From NCBI GenBank assembly GCA_030147525.1, contig JASBVF010000044.1, positions 1 to 64,000 on the forward strand: 64,000 nucleotides of DNA, in the 5' to 3' direction. The position numbers and the translations under genes are program-made. Numbering within the stretch: position 1 is the stretch's first letter; each line of letters begins with the position of its first letter. Below the pieces are notes generated by a model. It searched no databases. It was not told where the DNA came from and worked only from the letters and a program-made list of their open reading frames with translations. This document shows positions 25,247 through 33,289 of this stretch, piece by piece. The DNA comes from Bacteroidota bacterium. GTDB taxonomy: Bacteria > Bacteroidota > Bacteroidia > Chitinophagales > Saprospiraceae.

Positions 25247-26149
25247 TTATTTAATCACTTTTACTTTCATTTTAACGTCTGTTTCAGGCCGGTCTCTTTG
25301 ATCAGTTGTCACAGCGGCAATTTTGTCAATCACATCGAGGCCTTTGATTACCCTGCCAAATACGGTGTATTCCCGGTCGAGTTGTGGAGTGCCGCCTTTG
25401 GTCATGTACTGTTCCCGCTGTTCCCTTGTGTAGCGGATGCCTTTCCGGGCTTCTGCCATGTCCAGTTCTTCTTTGTTCAGCGGTTTGCCTTGTACAATGT
25501 AAAACTGAGAACCGGAGGAGCGTTTTTCCGGATTTACCTGGTCACCCTGGCGGGCGGCAGACAATGAGCCTTTCACATGTACCAGCGAATCTACAAATTC
25601 TGCGGGAATCGTGTAACCCGGCCCGCCCATGCCGAGCGCTTCTTTGGGTTTTGCATTCCTGGAGTTTGGATCACCTCCCTGGATCATAAACCCTTCGATG
25701 ACCCGGTGGAACAGCAAACCATCGTAGAAGCCTTCTTCGGCGAGTTTGATAAAATTATCCCGGTGTTCAGGGGTTGCGTTAAATAGTTGCACCAGCATCG
25801 TACCGTAATTGGTTTCTATCTGTACGAGACATTCCAGCGGTGCGGTGACCTGAATTCTTTTTTCTGAAACCGTGGCTTTGCTGCCTTTTATGGCTGTAAG
25901 TTTAACGAGGTAATTGCCGGAGGCATCATAAGTATGAGTGGGCGTTGCCTCCGTGGAGGTGTTGCCGTCGCCGAAATCCCAGGCATAGCTTTCGGCATCT
26001 TTGGAAGTGTTTTCAAAAGTGACGGTAGCAGGAGCGACCAGCTTTTCACCGGCATCGTTGTAAGTGAACCGGGCCATTGGCTTACCGCAGGAAACGGTCA
26101 GTACGGCAAATATCAAAAAAGCAGAGACGTGATCTATTTTAAAATTCAT
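25247..26149 (-). CDS. Secreted peptidylprolyl isomerase (cyclophilin type) with N-terminal PKD domain
   Basis: 300 residues from ATG 26149; the upstream 25 codons are not needed because this ATG starts a lipoprotein signal (FLIFAVLTVSC, Cys near residue 21). Residues about 30-105 form a PKD domain (VTFENTSKDAESYAWDFGDG, THTYDASGNYLVKLTAI). The cyclophilin domain follows, with FHRVIEGFMIQGGDP, GPGYTIPAE, SGSQFYIV and YTVFGRVIKGLDVIDKI. It would assist folding of exported proteins in the periplasm or on the outer membrane. The fusion to PKD is unusual and may tether or position the enzyme. A paralogue without PKD lies just upstream. Confidence 0.92.
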   Translation of the reverse strand: MNFKIDHVSAFLIFAVLTVSCGKPMARFTYNDAGEKLVAPATVTFENTSKDAESYAWDFGDGNTSTEATPTHTYDASGNYLVKLTAIKGSKATVSEKRIQVTAPLECLVQIETNYGTMLVQLFNATPEHRDNFIKLAEEGFYDGLLFHRVIEGFMIQGGDPNSRNAKPKEALGMGGPGYTIPAEFVDSLVHVKGSLSAARQGDQVNPEKRSSGSQFYIVQGKPLNKEELDMAEARKGIRYTREQREQYMTKGGTPQLDREYTVFGRVIKGLDVIDKIAAVTTDQRDRPETDVKMKVKVIK

Positions 26150-26205
26150 ATTTCCGGCGTCAGGTATTTGAAAGAAATGGAACTTGCCTGATGCAGGCAT
26201 CATCA

Positions 26206-26253
26206 AAATGGCTTGATGGTCCATTCCTTCATTGTTGAACCATCAGGCCATTT
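26206..26253. repeat. 15-bp inverted repeat between the two cyclophilin genes
   Basis: Arms 26206-26220 (AAATGGCTTGATGGT) and 26239-26253 pair with one wobble position around an 18-base loop. It lies in the 114-base gap between two same-strand genes and has no U-tract, so it may be a dispersed palindrome or an RNA processing site. Confidence 0.5.
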
Positions 26254-26263
26254 GATCACACCA

Positions 26264-26965
26264 TCAAAGTATTTTCACCTTCATTTTAATGTCCTCCAAA
26301 GGCCTGTCAGCCTGATCACGCTGCGCCATGGCGATTTTATCCACGACTTCCATGCCTTCCACCACCGTACCGAATACGGTGTATTGACCGTCCAAAAATG
26401 GTGTTCCGCCATATTTCAGGTAGTAATCTTTTTCTTCCGGTGTGTATTGAATGCCAGATTGTTGGGCCATTTGATTGAACTGTTCTTCCGGTACCGGACC
26501 ATTTTGCACAATGTAAAACTGCGAGCCTGAAGAAGCCCGCTGCGGGTTCACCTGATCAGGCTGGCGGGCAGCTGACAATGCACCCCGGAAATGTTTTGCT
26601 CCGATTTCTGCCGGAATGGTATAACCCGGGCCGCCCCTGCCAAGTGCCTGGCCTGGTTGTGCCGTCTTGGAGTCGGGATCGCCGCCCTGTATCATAAATC
26701 CAGGGATGACCCGGTGGAAAAGCGTACCGTCGTAGAAGCCTTCCTTCGCCAGTTTAATGAAATTATCACGGTGTTGAGGAGTGGAGTCGTAGAGTTTTAC
26801 CTTGATGTTCCCCATGCCGGTTTCGATGAGTAACATCGTTTCGCTGGTGGCGGATGCATCGGAAGCTGCCGTGGTTTCGGTTGAAGTAGCTGTTTCTCCA
26901 CCGCTGTTGCAGCTCACGAGTACAAGCAATTGCGCAAGTGAGAAAATAAGAACGAGTTTTTTCAT
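26264..26965 (-). CDS. Lipoprotein peptidylprolyl isomerase (cyclophilin type)
   Basis: 233 residues with a lipoprotein signal (LIFSLAQLLVLVSC) and a short Ser/Thr/Ala-rich linker to about residue 45. The cyclophilin domain follows, with FHRVIPGFMIQGGDP, GPGYTIPAE, SGSQFYIV and YTVFGTVVEGMEVVDKI. It catalyses cis-trans proline isomerisation outside the cytoplasm. Strong similarity to the next gene indicates a tandem duplication after which one copy gained or lost a PKD domain. The gap to the upstream small gene is 27 bases, so they share a transcript. Confidence 0.93.
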   Translation of the reverse strand: MKKLVLIFSLAQLLVLVSCNSGGETATSTETTAASDASATSETMLLIETGMGNIKVKLYDSTPQHRDNFIKLAKEGFYDGTLFHRVIPGFMIQGGDPDSKTAQPGQALGRGGPGYTIPAEIGAKHFRGALSAARQPDQVNPQRASSGSQFYIVQNGPVPEEQFNQMAQQSGIQYTPEEKDYYLKYGGTPFLDGQYTVFGTVVEGMEVVDKIAMAQRDQADRPLEDIKMKVKIL

Positions 26966-26992
26966 GTCGATTTATTTTATTTAAATGTAAGG

Positions 26993-27358
26993 TTAGTTCA
27001 GGCTGCCATTTTGCTGCTGCCATTCAGTGAAATACTGGATGACCTTTCCTTTCAGGTATTCTTCCTGTTCTTTCACGCCTTTTGTGGTGAAAGGTTTCAA
27101 CACTTCATAATGCGGCCAGCCGTCGGCGTCACGCCCTTTGAATTCGTAATATCCATCGTAGCTCATCAGGTGACAAACTGCGATGTGCATCAGGTCTTGT
27201 TTTTCTTCTTTCGTAAACTGCTCCTTCCAGCGCCCCAATTCCTGGATGCCGATAAGAAATAAAATGGCATTCAGGTCGGGAAGTGTATCCCGTTTCAGTG
27301 CATCTTTCACGATGTGCCGCACTTTGAGCCATTCGAAATCAAGTTGCCAATCGTCCAT
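26993..27358 (-). CDS. Conserved small cytoplasmic protein of unknown function
   Basis: 121 residues, soluble, helical and acidic, with clustered aromatic residues (MSYDGYYEFKGRDADGWPHY). It starts MDDWQLDFEWLKVRHIVKD and has no signal or membrane segment. I recall similar short proteins beside LolC/E-type genes in Bacteroidota but cannot name a function. It lies between the permease gene (54 bases upstream) and the cyclophilin gene (27 bases downstream), all on the minus strand, so it is probably in the same operon. Confidence 0.7.
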   Translation of the reverse strand: MDDWQLDFEWLKVRHIVKDALKRDTLPDLNAILFLIGIQELGRWKEQFTKEEKQDLMHIAVCHLMSYDGYYEFKGRDADGWPHYEVLKPFTTKGVKEQEEYLKGKVIQYFTEWQQQNGSLN

Positions 27359-27412
27359 ATTTTATTTTTTGATGAACGGCTTACAATAAACGGTAAAGCC
27401 GTCCACCGTTCT

Positions 27413-28630
27413 CTATTCTTCCCGCATCAATGCAGGCACCCGTTTGGCCCGAAGGGCTGCAGGAACAGATGCCACCAGTCCGATGAGTAAAACAATTGCC
27501 GCTACCGCAAGCAGATCAATAAACCGCATACTGATCGGATAAGCGCTCACCACGAATCCATCCGGGATGCCGACGATTCCGTAGGTTTTTTGAATAATAT
27601 ACAAGCTGATCGCCAGTACAAAGCCTGAAACAAGCCCAAGCAGGCACAACAACAATCCTTCATGGAGGAAAATATTTCGCACCGTATTGTCAGTGGCGCC
27701 CATGCTTTTCAGAATCGAGATATCGCCTTTTTTCTCCAAAACAATCATCCACAGCGAGCCGATCATATTGAAAGCAACGAGCACCATTGTCAGGCTGAGA
27801 ATGGCGAAGCTCATCCATTTTTCCAGGTTCATTAGTTTCAGAAAAGCAGCGTCCTGTTGATAACGGTCTTTCACTAAAAAGTCAGGTCCCAGCTCATCCT
27901 GTATGGCTGCGATGGCAACCTTCGGTTCAATCCCGGCCTTTAGCCTGATCTCCAGCGCACTGACTTCTCCCGGGGCGCTCACGAGATCACGGGTAAATTC
28001 AAGCGGCACTAGAATGTATTGGTTGTCAAAGTCCTGCTGAATTTTGAAACTCCCTGAAGGGTAAGCAAACCGCTTTTTAAACTGCTGCTCCATGGCGCCC
28101 ACGTTTTCCCGTTTGGCCATAAAAATATTCAGTGTCTCAAAAGGATCTTCGATGTTCACCTGAAGCTTGTTCCGCATTCCGCCGCCAAGCACCGCAAGGC
28201 TTCGTTCCCCTTCTTTCAAACGATATTGCCCCTCAAAAATAGTGGAGTCAATCCCCGTGACCTTGTGATAAAGGCTGTCAACCCCTTTCAGAATACCAAA
28301 GTCCTGGCTTTCATGATATTCAAAAAACGCCACTTCTTCCAGTGTTTCAGAAACGTAAGCCACTTCGGGCAGCGCCTTGATCTGTGCCAGCTTTTCCGGG
28401 TCTGGAGTGAAGGTTTTTCCCACGACCGCCGTCACTTTTATATCGGGGTTAAACTTGCTGAACAACCCGATGATCAAGTCCTCAAACCCATTGAAAACAC
28501 TCAGCACCAACACCAACGCTGCCGTACCGATGGCAATACCCGTCACCGAAATGCCCGTGATGATATTAATGGCATTTGTTGATTTTTTAGCCAGCAGGTA
28601 ACGGCGTGCTATTTTTAGTGGAAGATTCAA
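27413..28630 (-). CDS. Lipoprotein-releasing ABC transporter permease (LolC/LolE type)
   Basis: 405 residues. It has one N-terminal membrane helix (INIITGISVTGIAIGTAALV), a large periplasmic MacB-like domain (about 50-250), and three C-terminal helices of an FtsX domain (SFAILSLTMVLVAFNMIGS, LCLLGLVSGFVLAISLYI, LLAVAAIVLLIGLVASVP). In LolCDE this subunit releases lipoproteins from the inner membrane to LolA. The ATPase LolD is not adjacent, so membership of a Lol complex is inference. The fit is good given the lipoprotein-rich neighbourhood. It is probably the first gene of the minus-strand run down to 23.8 kb. Confidence 0.88.
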   Translation of the reverse strand: MNLPLKIARRYLLAKKSTNAINIITGISVTGIAIGTAALVLVLSVFNGFEDLIIGLFSKFNPDIKVTAVVGKTFTPDPEKLAQIKALPEVAYVSETLEEVAFFEYHESQDFGILKGVDSLYHKVTGIDSTIFEGQYRLKEGERSLAVLGGGMRNKLQVNIEDPFETLNIFMAKRENVGAMEQQFKKRFAYPSGSFKIQQDFDNQYILVPLEFTRDLVSAPGEVSALEIRLKAGIEPKVAIAAIQDELGPDFLVKDRYQQDAAFLKLMNLEKWMSFAILSLTMVLVAFNMIGSLWMIVLEKKGDISILKSMGATDNTVRNIFLHEGLLLCLLGLVSGFVLAISLYIIQKTYGIVGIPDGFVVSAYPISMRFIDLLAVAAIVLLIGLVASVPAALRAKRVPALMREE

Positions 28631-28670
28631 GGTAGCTTTTAAAAGTTTATGCGTGTAAAAGTTTATGAAC

Positions 28671-28700
28671 TTGAAAAGTTGACAGACGATCCTAATTTTG
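28671..28700 (+). promoter_or_regulatory. Bacteroidota promoter for the oxidoreductase gene (TTG-N19-TAATTTTG)
   Basis: TTG at 28671-28673, a 19-base spacer, then TAATTTTG at 28693-28700. This matches the TTTG-N19-TAnnTTTG consensus of Bacteroidota housekeeping promoters closely. It would start transcription near 28706, about 70 bases before the ATG at 28778. It lies in the divergent spacer next to the permease gene. Confidence 0.65.
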
Positions 28701-28777
28701 TGGCAAATGTATCAAATTTGATTTAGCCACCGACTCCCTGAAACCATTAAACCATTACACCCATTTCAACTCTCCTC

Positions 28778-29722
28778 ATGCGTCAGGTACAAGTTCATCA
28801 ATTCGGCGGGCCCGAAGTACTTCAGATCAAACATGCCGAGAAACCCGCTATCAGTCAATGGGAATTACTCGTAGAAGTGCATTATGCATCTGCCAACCCT
28901 AAAGATGTGATGCTGCGCAAAGGCAAATTGAAAAACTACCTCAGCATCGCTTTCCCTTTGCAGTTGGGCCAGGATTTTTCAGGGGTGGTAGTAAAAGCAG
29001 GCAGTAAAGCAGGACCTTACAAACCCGGCGACCGCATCTACGGCATGGTCAATGAACACAACAACGGCACCCTTGCCGAGTACCTCCGGGTGGCGCCCAA
29101 TGAAGTTTATTTCGCCCCTGAAAACCTTTCCCTCGCAGAAGCCGCCGCCATTCCGCTCACCGCACAAACTGCGCTGCGGGCCTTCCGGAACATTGCTAAA
29201 ATCAAACCCGGCGACAGCGTCTGCATCAATGGCGCATCGGGTGGGGTAGGGGTCTTCGCCATTCAGGTTGCTAAAATCCTGGGCGCCCGTGTCACCGCCA
29301 TTTCCAGCGAAAAAAACCACGCCTTGTGTCGGGAATTAGGCGCTGATGTTACAGTGGATTATAAAAAAACGCCACCGGCGGAACTGAAACAGCAGTTCGA
29401 TGTCTTTTTCGATGTTTTTGGCAACCAAAACTGGCGCAAAGCAAGGCACTTGCTAAAAAAAACAGGCTGGTACATCACCACCGTCCCCAACTATAAAAAC
29501 ATCATGGACAGCCTCCTCTCTGTTTTTAAAATAAAAAACGCCCGCCTCGTCGTTGTGGAGTCTGACAGCGAAGATCTCCGCCAATTAAAAACCTGGATTG
29601 AAGCCGGGAAGCTTCGTCCTGTCATCGAGGCAGAGTTTCCCATGGAGCAAATTGCCGAAGTTCACCGGCGGATTGAGACAAAAAGGACAGTGGGGAAGAT
29701 TGTGGTACGGGTGACAGGCTAA
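28778..29722 (+). CDS. NAD(P)H-dependent quinone oxidoreductase / zinc-free MDR alcohol dehydrogenase
   Basis: 314 residues of the medium-chain dehydrogenase/reductase superfamily. The N-terminal GroES-like part carries MRQVQVHQFGGPEV and the FPLQLGQDFSGVV motif. The Rossmann part has the nucleotide-binding motif INGASGGVGVFAIQVAK and a C-terminal MEQIAEVHRRIETKRTVGKI end. Catalytic and structural zinc ligands are absent, which places it with quinone oxidoreductase/zeta-crystallin-like enzymes. The substrate is not readable from sequence. It is monocistronic by layout, with its own consensus promoter. Confidence 0.88.
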   Translation: MRQVQVHQFGGPEVLQIKHAEKPAISQWELLVEVHYASANPKDVMLRKGKLKNYLSIAFPLQLGQDFSGVVVKAGSKAGPYKPGDRIYGMVNEHNNGTLAEYLRVAPNEVYFAPENLSLAEAAAIPLTAQTALRAFRNIAKIKPGDSVCINGASGGVGVFAIQVAKILGARVTAISSEKNHALCRELGADVTVDYKKTPPAELKQQFDVFFDVFGNQNWRKARHLLKKTGWYITTVPNYKNIMDSLLSVFKIKNARLVVVESDSEDLRQLKTWIEAGKLRPVIEAEFPMEQIAEVHRRIETKRTVGKIVVRVTG

Positions 29723-29763
29723 GCAAATTTCACTGTGAAACTTTTTAAAAAGGTAACAAATGT

Positions 29764-29771
29764 TATCTTTG
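29764..29771 (+). promoter_or_regulatory. -7 promoter element in front of the nucleotidyltransferase gene
   Basis: TATCTTTG matches TAnnTTTG exactly. It is only 5 bases before an in-frame ATG at 29776, so transcription would begin at or just after that ATG. No good -33 element is present at 19 bases upstream. Confidence 0.45.
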
Positions 29772-29775
29772 AAGT

Positions 29776-30303
29776 ATGGATTTTCAAAGAGGGCTCAAAA
29801 AAATTGTTCAAGTCTTCGAAGCAGAAGAAGTGCCTTAAATGATTGTAGGTAGCTTTGCTATGAGCTACTACAACCGGTTTCGGTTTACTGCTGATATTGA
29901 TTGTGTCGTCCAGATTTACCCACATGATATTGACAAAATTGTCAGTCATTTCCCCGATTGGGTTCCGTTTATTGATTCATTTAAAGAAAACGCCGGGAGA
30001 GGATTACTTTTTAATATCACAGACTTTGAAACAGGCGTGAAATACGATTTGATGCCCTATCAGGACAGCGATTACAATTGGACTGCCTTTGAACGTCGCC
30101 GAAAGGTGGAGTTCATGGGTATGGAGTGCTTTATTTCTGCACCGGAAGATCTGGTGATCGCCAAATTACAATGGTACGCTGCATCAAAAAGCGCTAAACA
30201 ACTGGAGGACATCAAATTCCTCCTCCAGGAAGTTACCCTCAATCGCCAATATCTCGAAATTTGGACAACCCGGTTAAATCTCAACAGATATGGACTTTTC
30301 TGA
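29776..30303 (+). pseudogene. Nucleotidyltransferase-fold protein (Pol-beta/AbiEii-like) with an in-frame stop at codon 21
   Basis: From ATG 29776 the frame reads MDFQRGLKKIVQVFEAEEVP, then TAA (29836-29838), then continues in the same frame from ATG 29839 (MIVGSFAMSYYNRFRFTADI). In related proteins the bases at the stop would read Tyr (VPYMIVGSFA), so a TAT or TAC to TAA change is likely. The remaining 154-residue frame keeps the nucleotidyltransferase signature GSFA...TADID and a later acidic YDLMPY, so it may still be made from ATG 29839. Such NTases often act as the toxin or modifier half of a two-gene module. The next gene overlaps by 14 bases. Confidence 0.7.
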
Positions 30304-30778
30304 AAACGTCAAAGCAAGCGAAGCTGCTGACATAGCTTACGCCCGTTGGTATTCTCAACTGCCCGATGAAAAAAAAGCTGAATTTTTTAAAAACGCCTAC
30401 GATCTCGTCGCCGGTAAGGTCAGGCATGATGTGAAAGCTGAAAACCCCTTCTCTACGGAGGCGGATGTCACCCGGCGTTTTGTGGAACTGACGCACAAAG
30501 AAGAGTATTCGCAAGAGATGCTCGATTTTATCCGGGCGAAATTTGCCGAACGTTCGGAAGAAGAATGGAAACAGCGGTTTAAAATGATGAAAAAACATCT
30601 GAATTGGTCTTACGACGACATAGCCCGATTCATCGGTGCAGGAAGCGGAGCATCAGTCAAAGCGTCGGTCAACAGAAAATTACCGGCTTTTGCCAGGTTG
30701 GCGGTTTGTGTTTTTGAGCAAATGCTTGTTGATGAAAACGCTTCCGGACACAGCGGCGAAAGTAAGCAAGCCACTTAG
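30290..30778 (+). CDS. HTH-like partner protein of the nucleotidyltransferase
   Basis: 162 residues, helical and charged. It overlaps the nucleotidyltransferase gene by 14 bases, so the two are translationally coupled. Residues about 105-140 (HLNWSYDDIARFIGAGSGAS then VKASVNRKLPAFARLA) look like a helix-turn-helix with a specificity-type turn. The N-terminal part (ADIAYARWYSQLPDEKKAEF) is not recognised. The arrangement resembles a nucleotidyltransferase plus HTH pair, as in type IV AbiE or MNT/HEPN toxin-antitoxin modules, but gene order and sequence do not match a named family. I call the function unknown. Confidence 0.6.
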   Translation: MDFSENVKASEAADIAYARWYSQLPDEKKAEFFKNAYDLVAGKVRHDVKAENPFSTEADVTRRFVELTHKEEYSQEMLDFIRAKFAERSEEEWKQRFKMMKKHLNWSYDDIARFIGAGSGASVKASVNRKLPAFARLAVCVFEQMLVDENASGHSGESKQAT

Positions 30779-31005
30779 AAGTAACATTTTCCTAAAAACC
30801 CTCCCCACCTGCGCTCCCTCTTAAAATGCCTTCCGCCACTCCCCCCATCTCGTTTTCAATAAAAATCCCCTGCCGGCGAAGCAAAATTTCCGGTTAATAA
30901 TTACCTTGCTCTGGTATTGCAAACATGCTGTTGACCGACCCCTCGTCCAGCACGTTTTTAGCCTGGCTCGCCGAACATATTTTCATCATTTTAAAACTTC
31001 AAGTC

Positions 31006-31947
31006 ATGAGAAAACATCTCCTGCCAAGTCTGCTACTGGCCGCCGCCACCCTCCTGTTATCCTGCAACGGTTCAGCTCCCTCATCCGCTGATAACAGTGA
31101 AGAAGCCGCCACAGCCACGGACTCAACCACCATCCCCAATGACGCCGCCCCCGACGTCTTACCGGATGACATCAGTAACCTGACACCTGAACAGATCGTG
31201 ACCCGCATGTTCGAAGCCATCCAAAAAAAGGACCTGAAAAGCGCCCACGCTTTCTGGAAGAACGCACCCGCCGGCTACGAAGAATTTGCAGATGACTACA
31301 AAAGCGCCAGGGACGTCCAGATGACCATCACCGGCGAAACATTTACCGATGCCGCCGCCGGAACAGCCTATGCATCCGTCCCCGTCTCCGTCACCATCAC
31401 ACAGAACAGCGGTGAAAAACAGGAACTGAAAGGCCACTACCAACTGACTTCTTCCAATAATCCCGAATCGCCCTCCCGTGGCTGGCGCATTGCTTCCAAA
31501 GAGTTGAAAGACGCCAATATGCCCGAATCCGGCGCCTCCGAAGAAGAAATTGTCAAATACATCCGCAAAGAATTTCAAGCCATCAACAACGCCAATTACA
31601 AACCCCAAACCCACAAGATCGACTGTGGCGAAATCACCTACTTTACCGTCGGCAGTGACGTTCGAAAGGTCAAAAAATCCTGGTTTGCTGGCGACTACGG
31701 CGGCGATGAAGAGTATTATTTTAAAAACGGCCAGCTCTTCTTCGCCTATTTCTGGGACGAAGGCGGCCCCGCCAACGGCAAGGTTACCCGCCAGGAATGC
31801 CGCTACTACTTTTTCGATGAAGAATTGATCCGCACCCTGCCCAAAGGCCCCCGTACCTGCATGGACGGCGCCGAAGTCTTAAAATTTGCTTCCGATGTCA
31901 CAGTCGCTTTTATGAAACAGGATTATTCCGGCGTTGAGTGCTTTTAG
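31006..31947 (+). CDS. Lipoprotein of unknown function
   Basis: I start at ATG 31006 (MRKHLLPSLLLAAATLLLSC), which gives a lipoprotein signal with Cys at residue 20; the frame opens at 30925 with a less likely N-terminus. The 313-residue protein then has a low-complexity acidic linker (about 21-62), a helical segment (LTPEQIVTRMFEAIQKKD) and beta-rich domains. Visible motifs are GYEEFADDYKSARD, PVSVTITQNSGEK and a C-terminal part with TRQECRYYFFDEELIR. The first half recalls SnoaL/NTF2-like folds, but this is a guess. It is a single gene with no clear partners. Confidence 0.7.
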   Translation: MRKHLLPSLLLAAATLLLSCNGSAPSSADNSEEAATATDSTTIPNDAAPDVLPDDISNLTPEQIVTRMFEAIQKKDLKSAHAFWKNAPAGYEEFADDYKSARDVQMTITGETFTDAAAGTAYASVPVSVTITQNSGEKQELKGHYQLTSSNNPESPSRGWRIASKELKDANMPESGASEEEIVKYIRKEFQAINNANYKPQTHKIDCGEITYFTVGSDVRKVKKSWFAGDYGGDEEYYFKNGQLFFAYFWDEGGPANGKVTRQECRYYFFDEELIRTLPKGPRTCMDGAEVLKFASDVTVAFMKQDYSGVECF

Positions 31948-32086
31948 CCTTACGACTCCCCGATTCCCACATCGCAACGCCTTTGAAGGAGTGGGCAAAA
32001 CCTGTTTTAAAAATTTGAAACAATTGATAGTCAAACTTTTAAACCTGATTTTCACTCCTTCAAAAGGCGCTGTGCTTTTGTAAAAT

Positions 32087-32375
32087 ACAATTCACAATGG
32101 GACACCCCAACTTCACAATGGGGCACTACAATTCTATTTTCTGACAGTCCAATTTCACAATGGAGCACTCCAATTTCACAATGGGACACTCCAATTCTAT
32201 TTTCTGACAGTCCAATTTCACAATGGCACACTCCAACTCTATTTTCTGACAGTCCAATTTCACAATGGCACACTCCAATTCTATTTTCTGACACTCCAAT
32301 TTCACAATGGCACACCCCAATTCTATTTTCTGACACCCCAACTTCACAATGGAGCACTCCAACTTCACAATGGCA
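32087..32375. repeat. Tandem array of 21-bp units in two alternating types
   Basis: About 14 units of 21 bp in two types. Type A begins TTCACAATGGCACACTCCAA; type B begins TCTATTTTCTGACAGTCCAA. Order along the plus strand is A A B A A B A B A B A B A A. On the minus strand both types stay open in two frames because 21 is divisible by 3. One frame reads LECAIVK and LDCQKIE heptads, the other VCHCEIG and LSENRIG heptads. It lies between a lipoprotein gene and a small membrane protein gene. Confidence 0.9.
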
Positions 32376-32500
32376 AACAAATGTTTCTGCTTCTAACTAT
32401 TTTATTTCAAAAAATAAAGCAATAAGCGCCCATTCAGATTTTGCGTATTTTTAAACCCTGAACCGCATCACCTCTTCCGGCAAAGTAACCTCCTGCAAAC

Positions 32501-32827
32501 ATGAACCTCAACGACTTTTTCCTTCAGCTTCAAAACGCACAGGGCGGAGCTATCCTGCTTCAGCTGCTCTATTTCATCACTTGGTGCGCCTTCATTTTGC
32601 TGCTGGTCTGGCTGGTCCACAAAGCCATCAATCTGGCGCTGACTGACAACCGGTCGGTGTTCAATCTCCGCTATGTAGTTAATTATAAGAAAAGGCGTTT
32701 CACCAAAAAATTAAGCTACAACGCCATTCGGCAAGCCATCGAAAAAAAAGAGGGCAAAGTACAACTGGCTTCCGCCACCTTCGAAGTCGTTGAATGGCCT
32801 GCTGTCAAGCTTCAGAATAAATCATAA
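32501..32827 (+). CDS. Small single-pass membrane protein of unknown function
   Basis: 108 residues with one strong membrane helix at about 18-44 (ILLQLLYFITWCAFILLLVW) and a basic cytoplasmic tail (NYKKRRFTKKLSYNAIRQAI). No motif is recognised. It is followed 21 bases later by another small membrane protein gene and then an MscS channel gene, all on the plus strand, so they may be transcribed together and act at the inner membrane. Confidence 0.6.
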   Translation: MNLNDFFLQLQNAQGGAILLQLLYFITWCAFILLLVWLVHKAINLALTDNRSVFNLRYVVNYKKRRFTKKLSYNAIRQAIEKKEGKVQLASATFEVVEWPAVKLQNKS

Positions 32828-32848
32828 TTTCGCCGGCAAAAAAACATC

Positions 32849-33262
32849 ATGCTCTGGCCTATCCTGCTTGCGGTATCCTGGGCCCTCACCGGCCTTATCT
32901 GGACCATCCAACTGGTTCATTATCCCTCGTTTCACTATGTGGCCGAGGCAGATTTTCAAGCCTTTCACCGCCATCATTCTTCCTCCATCACCGTCATTGT
33001 CATGCCGCTCATGCTCGCCGAACTGGGCATCAGTTTCTGGATGGCGGTAAAAAATAGTTGGGCATTGCCGTATCTTCTGCCGCTTTTGGCTGTTTTAGCC
33101 ATTTGGGGCTGCACCTTTTTTTTGTCTATCCCTTTTCACAATGTCCTGGGCGAAGGCAAGGATACCGCAGCCATCCGCCAACTGATAATTACCAACTGGC
33201 CCCGCACCGTACTCTGGACCGCAAAAGCGCTATGGGTGACCTGGTTGTTTTTTAGAATTTGA
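32849..33262 (+). CDS. Four-helix integral membrane protein of unknown function
   Basis: 137 residues with about four hydrophobic helices (MLWPILLAVSWALTGLIWT, ITVIVMPLMLAELGISFW, ALPYLLPLLAVLAIWGCTFF, TVLWTAKALWVTWLFF). A conserved-looking HYPSF(H) segment follows helix 1, and a polar loop (GEGKDTAAIRQLIITNWPRT) precedes the last helix. The layout resembles small four-helix membrane families such as anthrone-oxygenase-like DUF1772 proteins, which I mention only as a possibility. It lies between two other membrane protein genes on the same strand. Confidence 0.6.
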   Translation: MLWPILLAVSWALTGLIWTIQLVHYPSFHYVAEADFQAFHRHHSSSITVIVMPLMLAELGISFWMAVKNSWALPYLLPLLAVLAIWGCTFFLSIPFHNVLGEGKDTAAIRQLIITNWPRTVLWTAKALWVTWLFFRI

Positions 33263-33289
33263 ACACAAAGCATTTAAACTATCTGAACC

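Noticed and set aside
29776-29835. A separate 20-codon leader peptide gene before the nucleotidyltransferase
   Set aside because: The codons run in the same frame into the following gene, and the text reads like the missing N-terminus of the nucleotidyltransferase, so a nonsense change is simpler.
32087-32375. CRISPR array
   Set aside because: The 21-bp units are contiguous with no unique spacers, and no cas gene is near.
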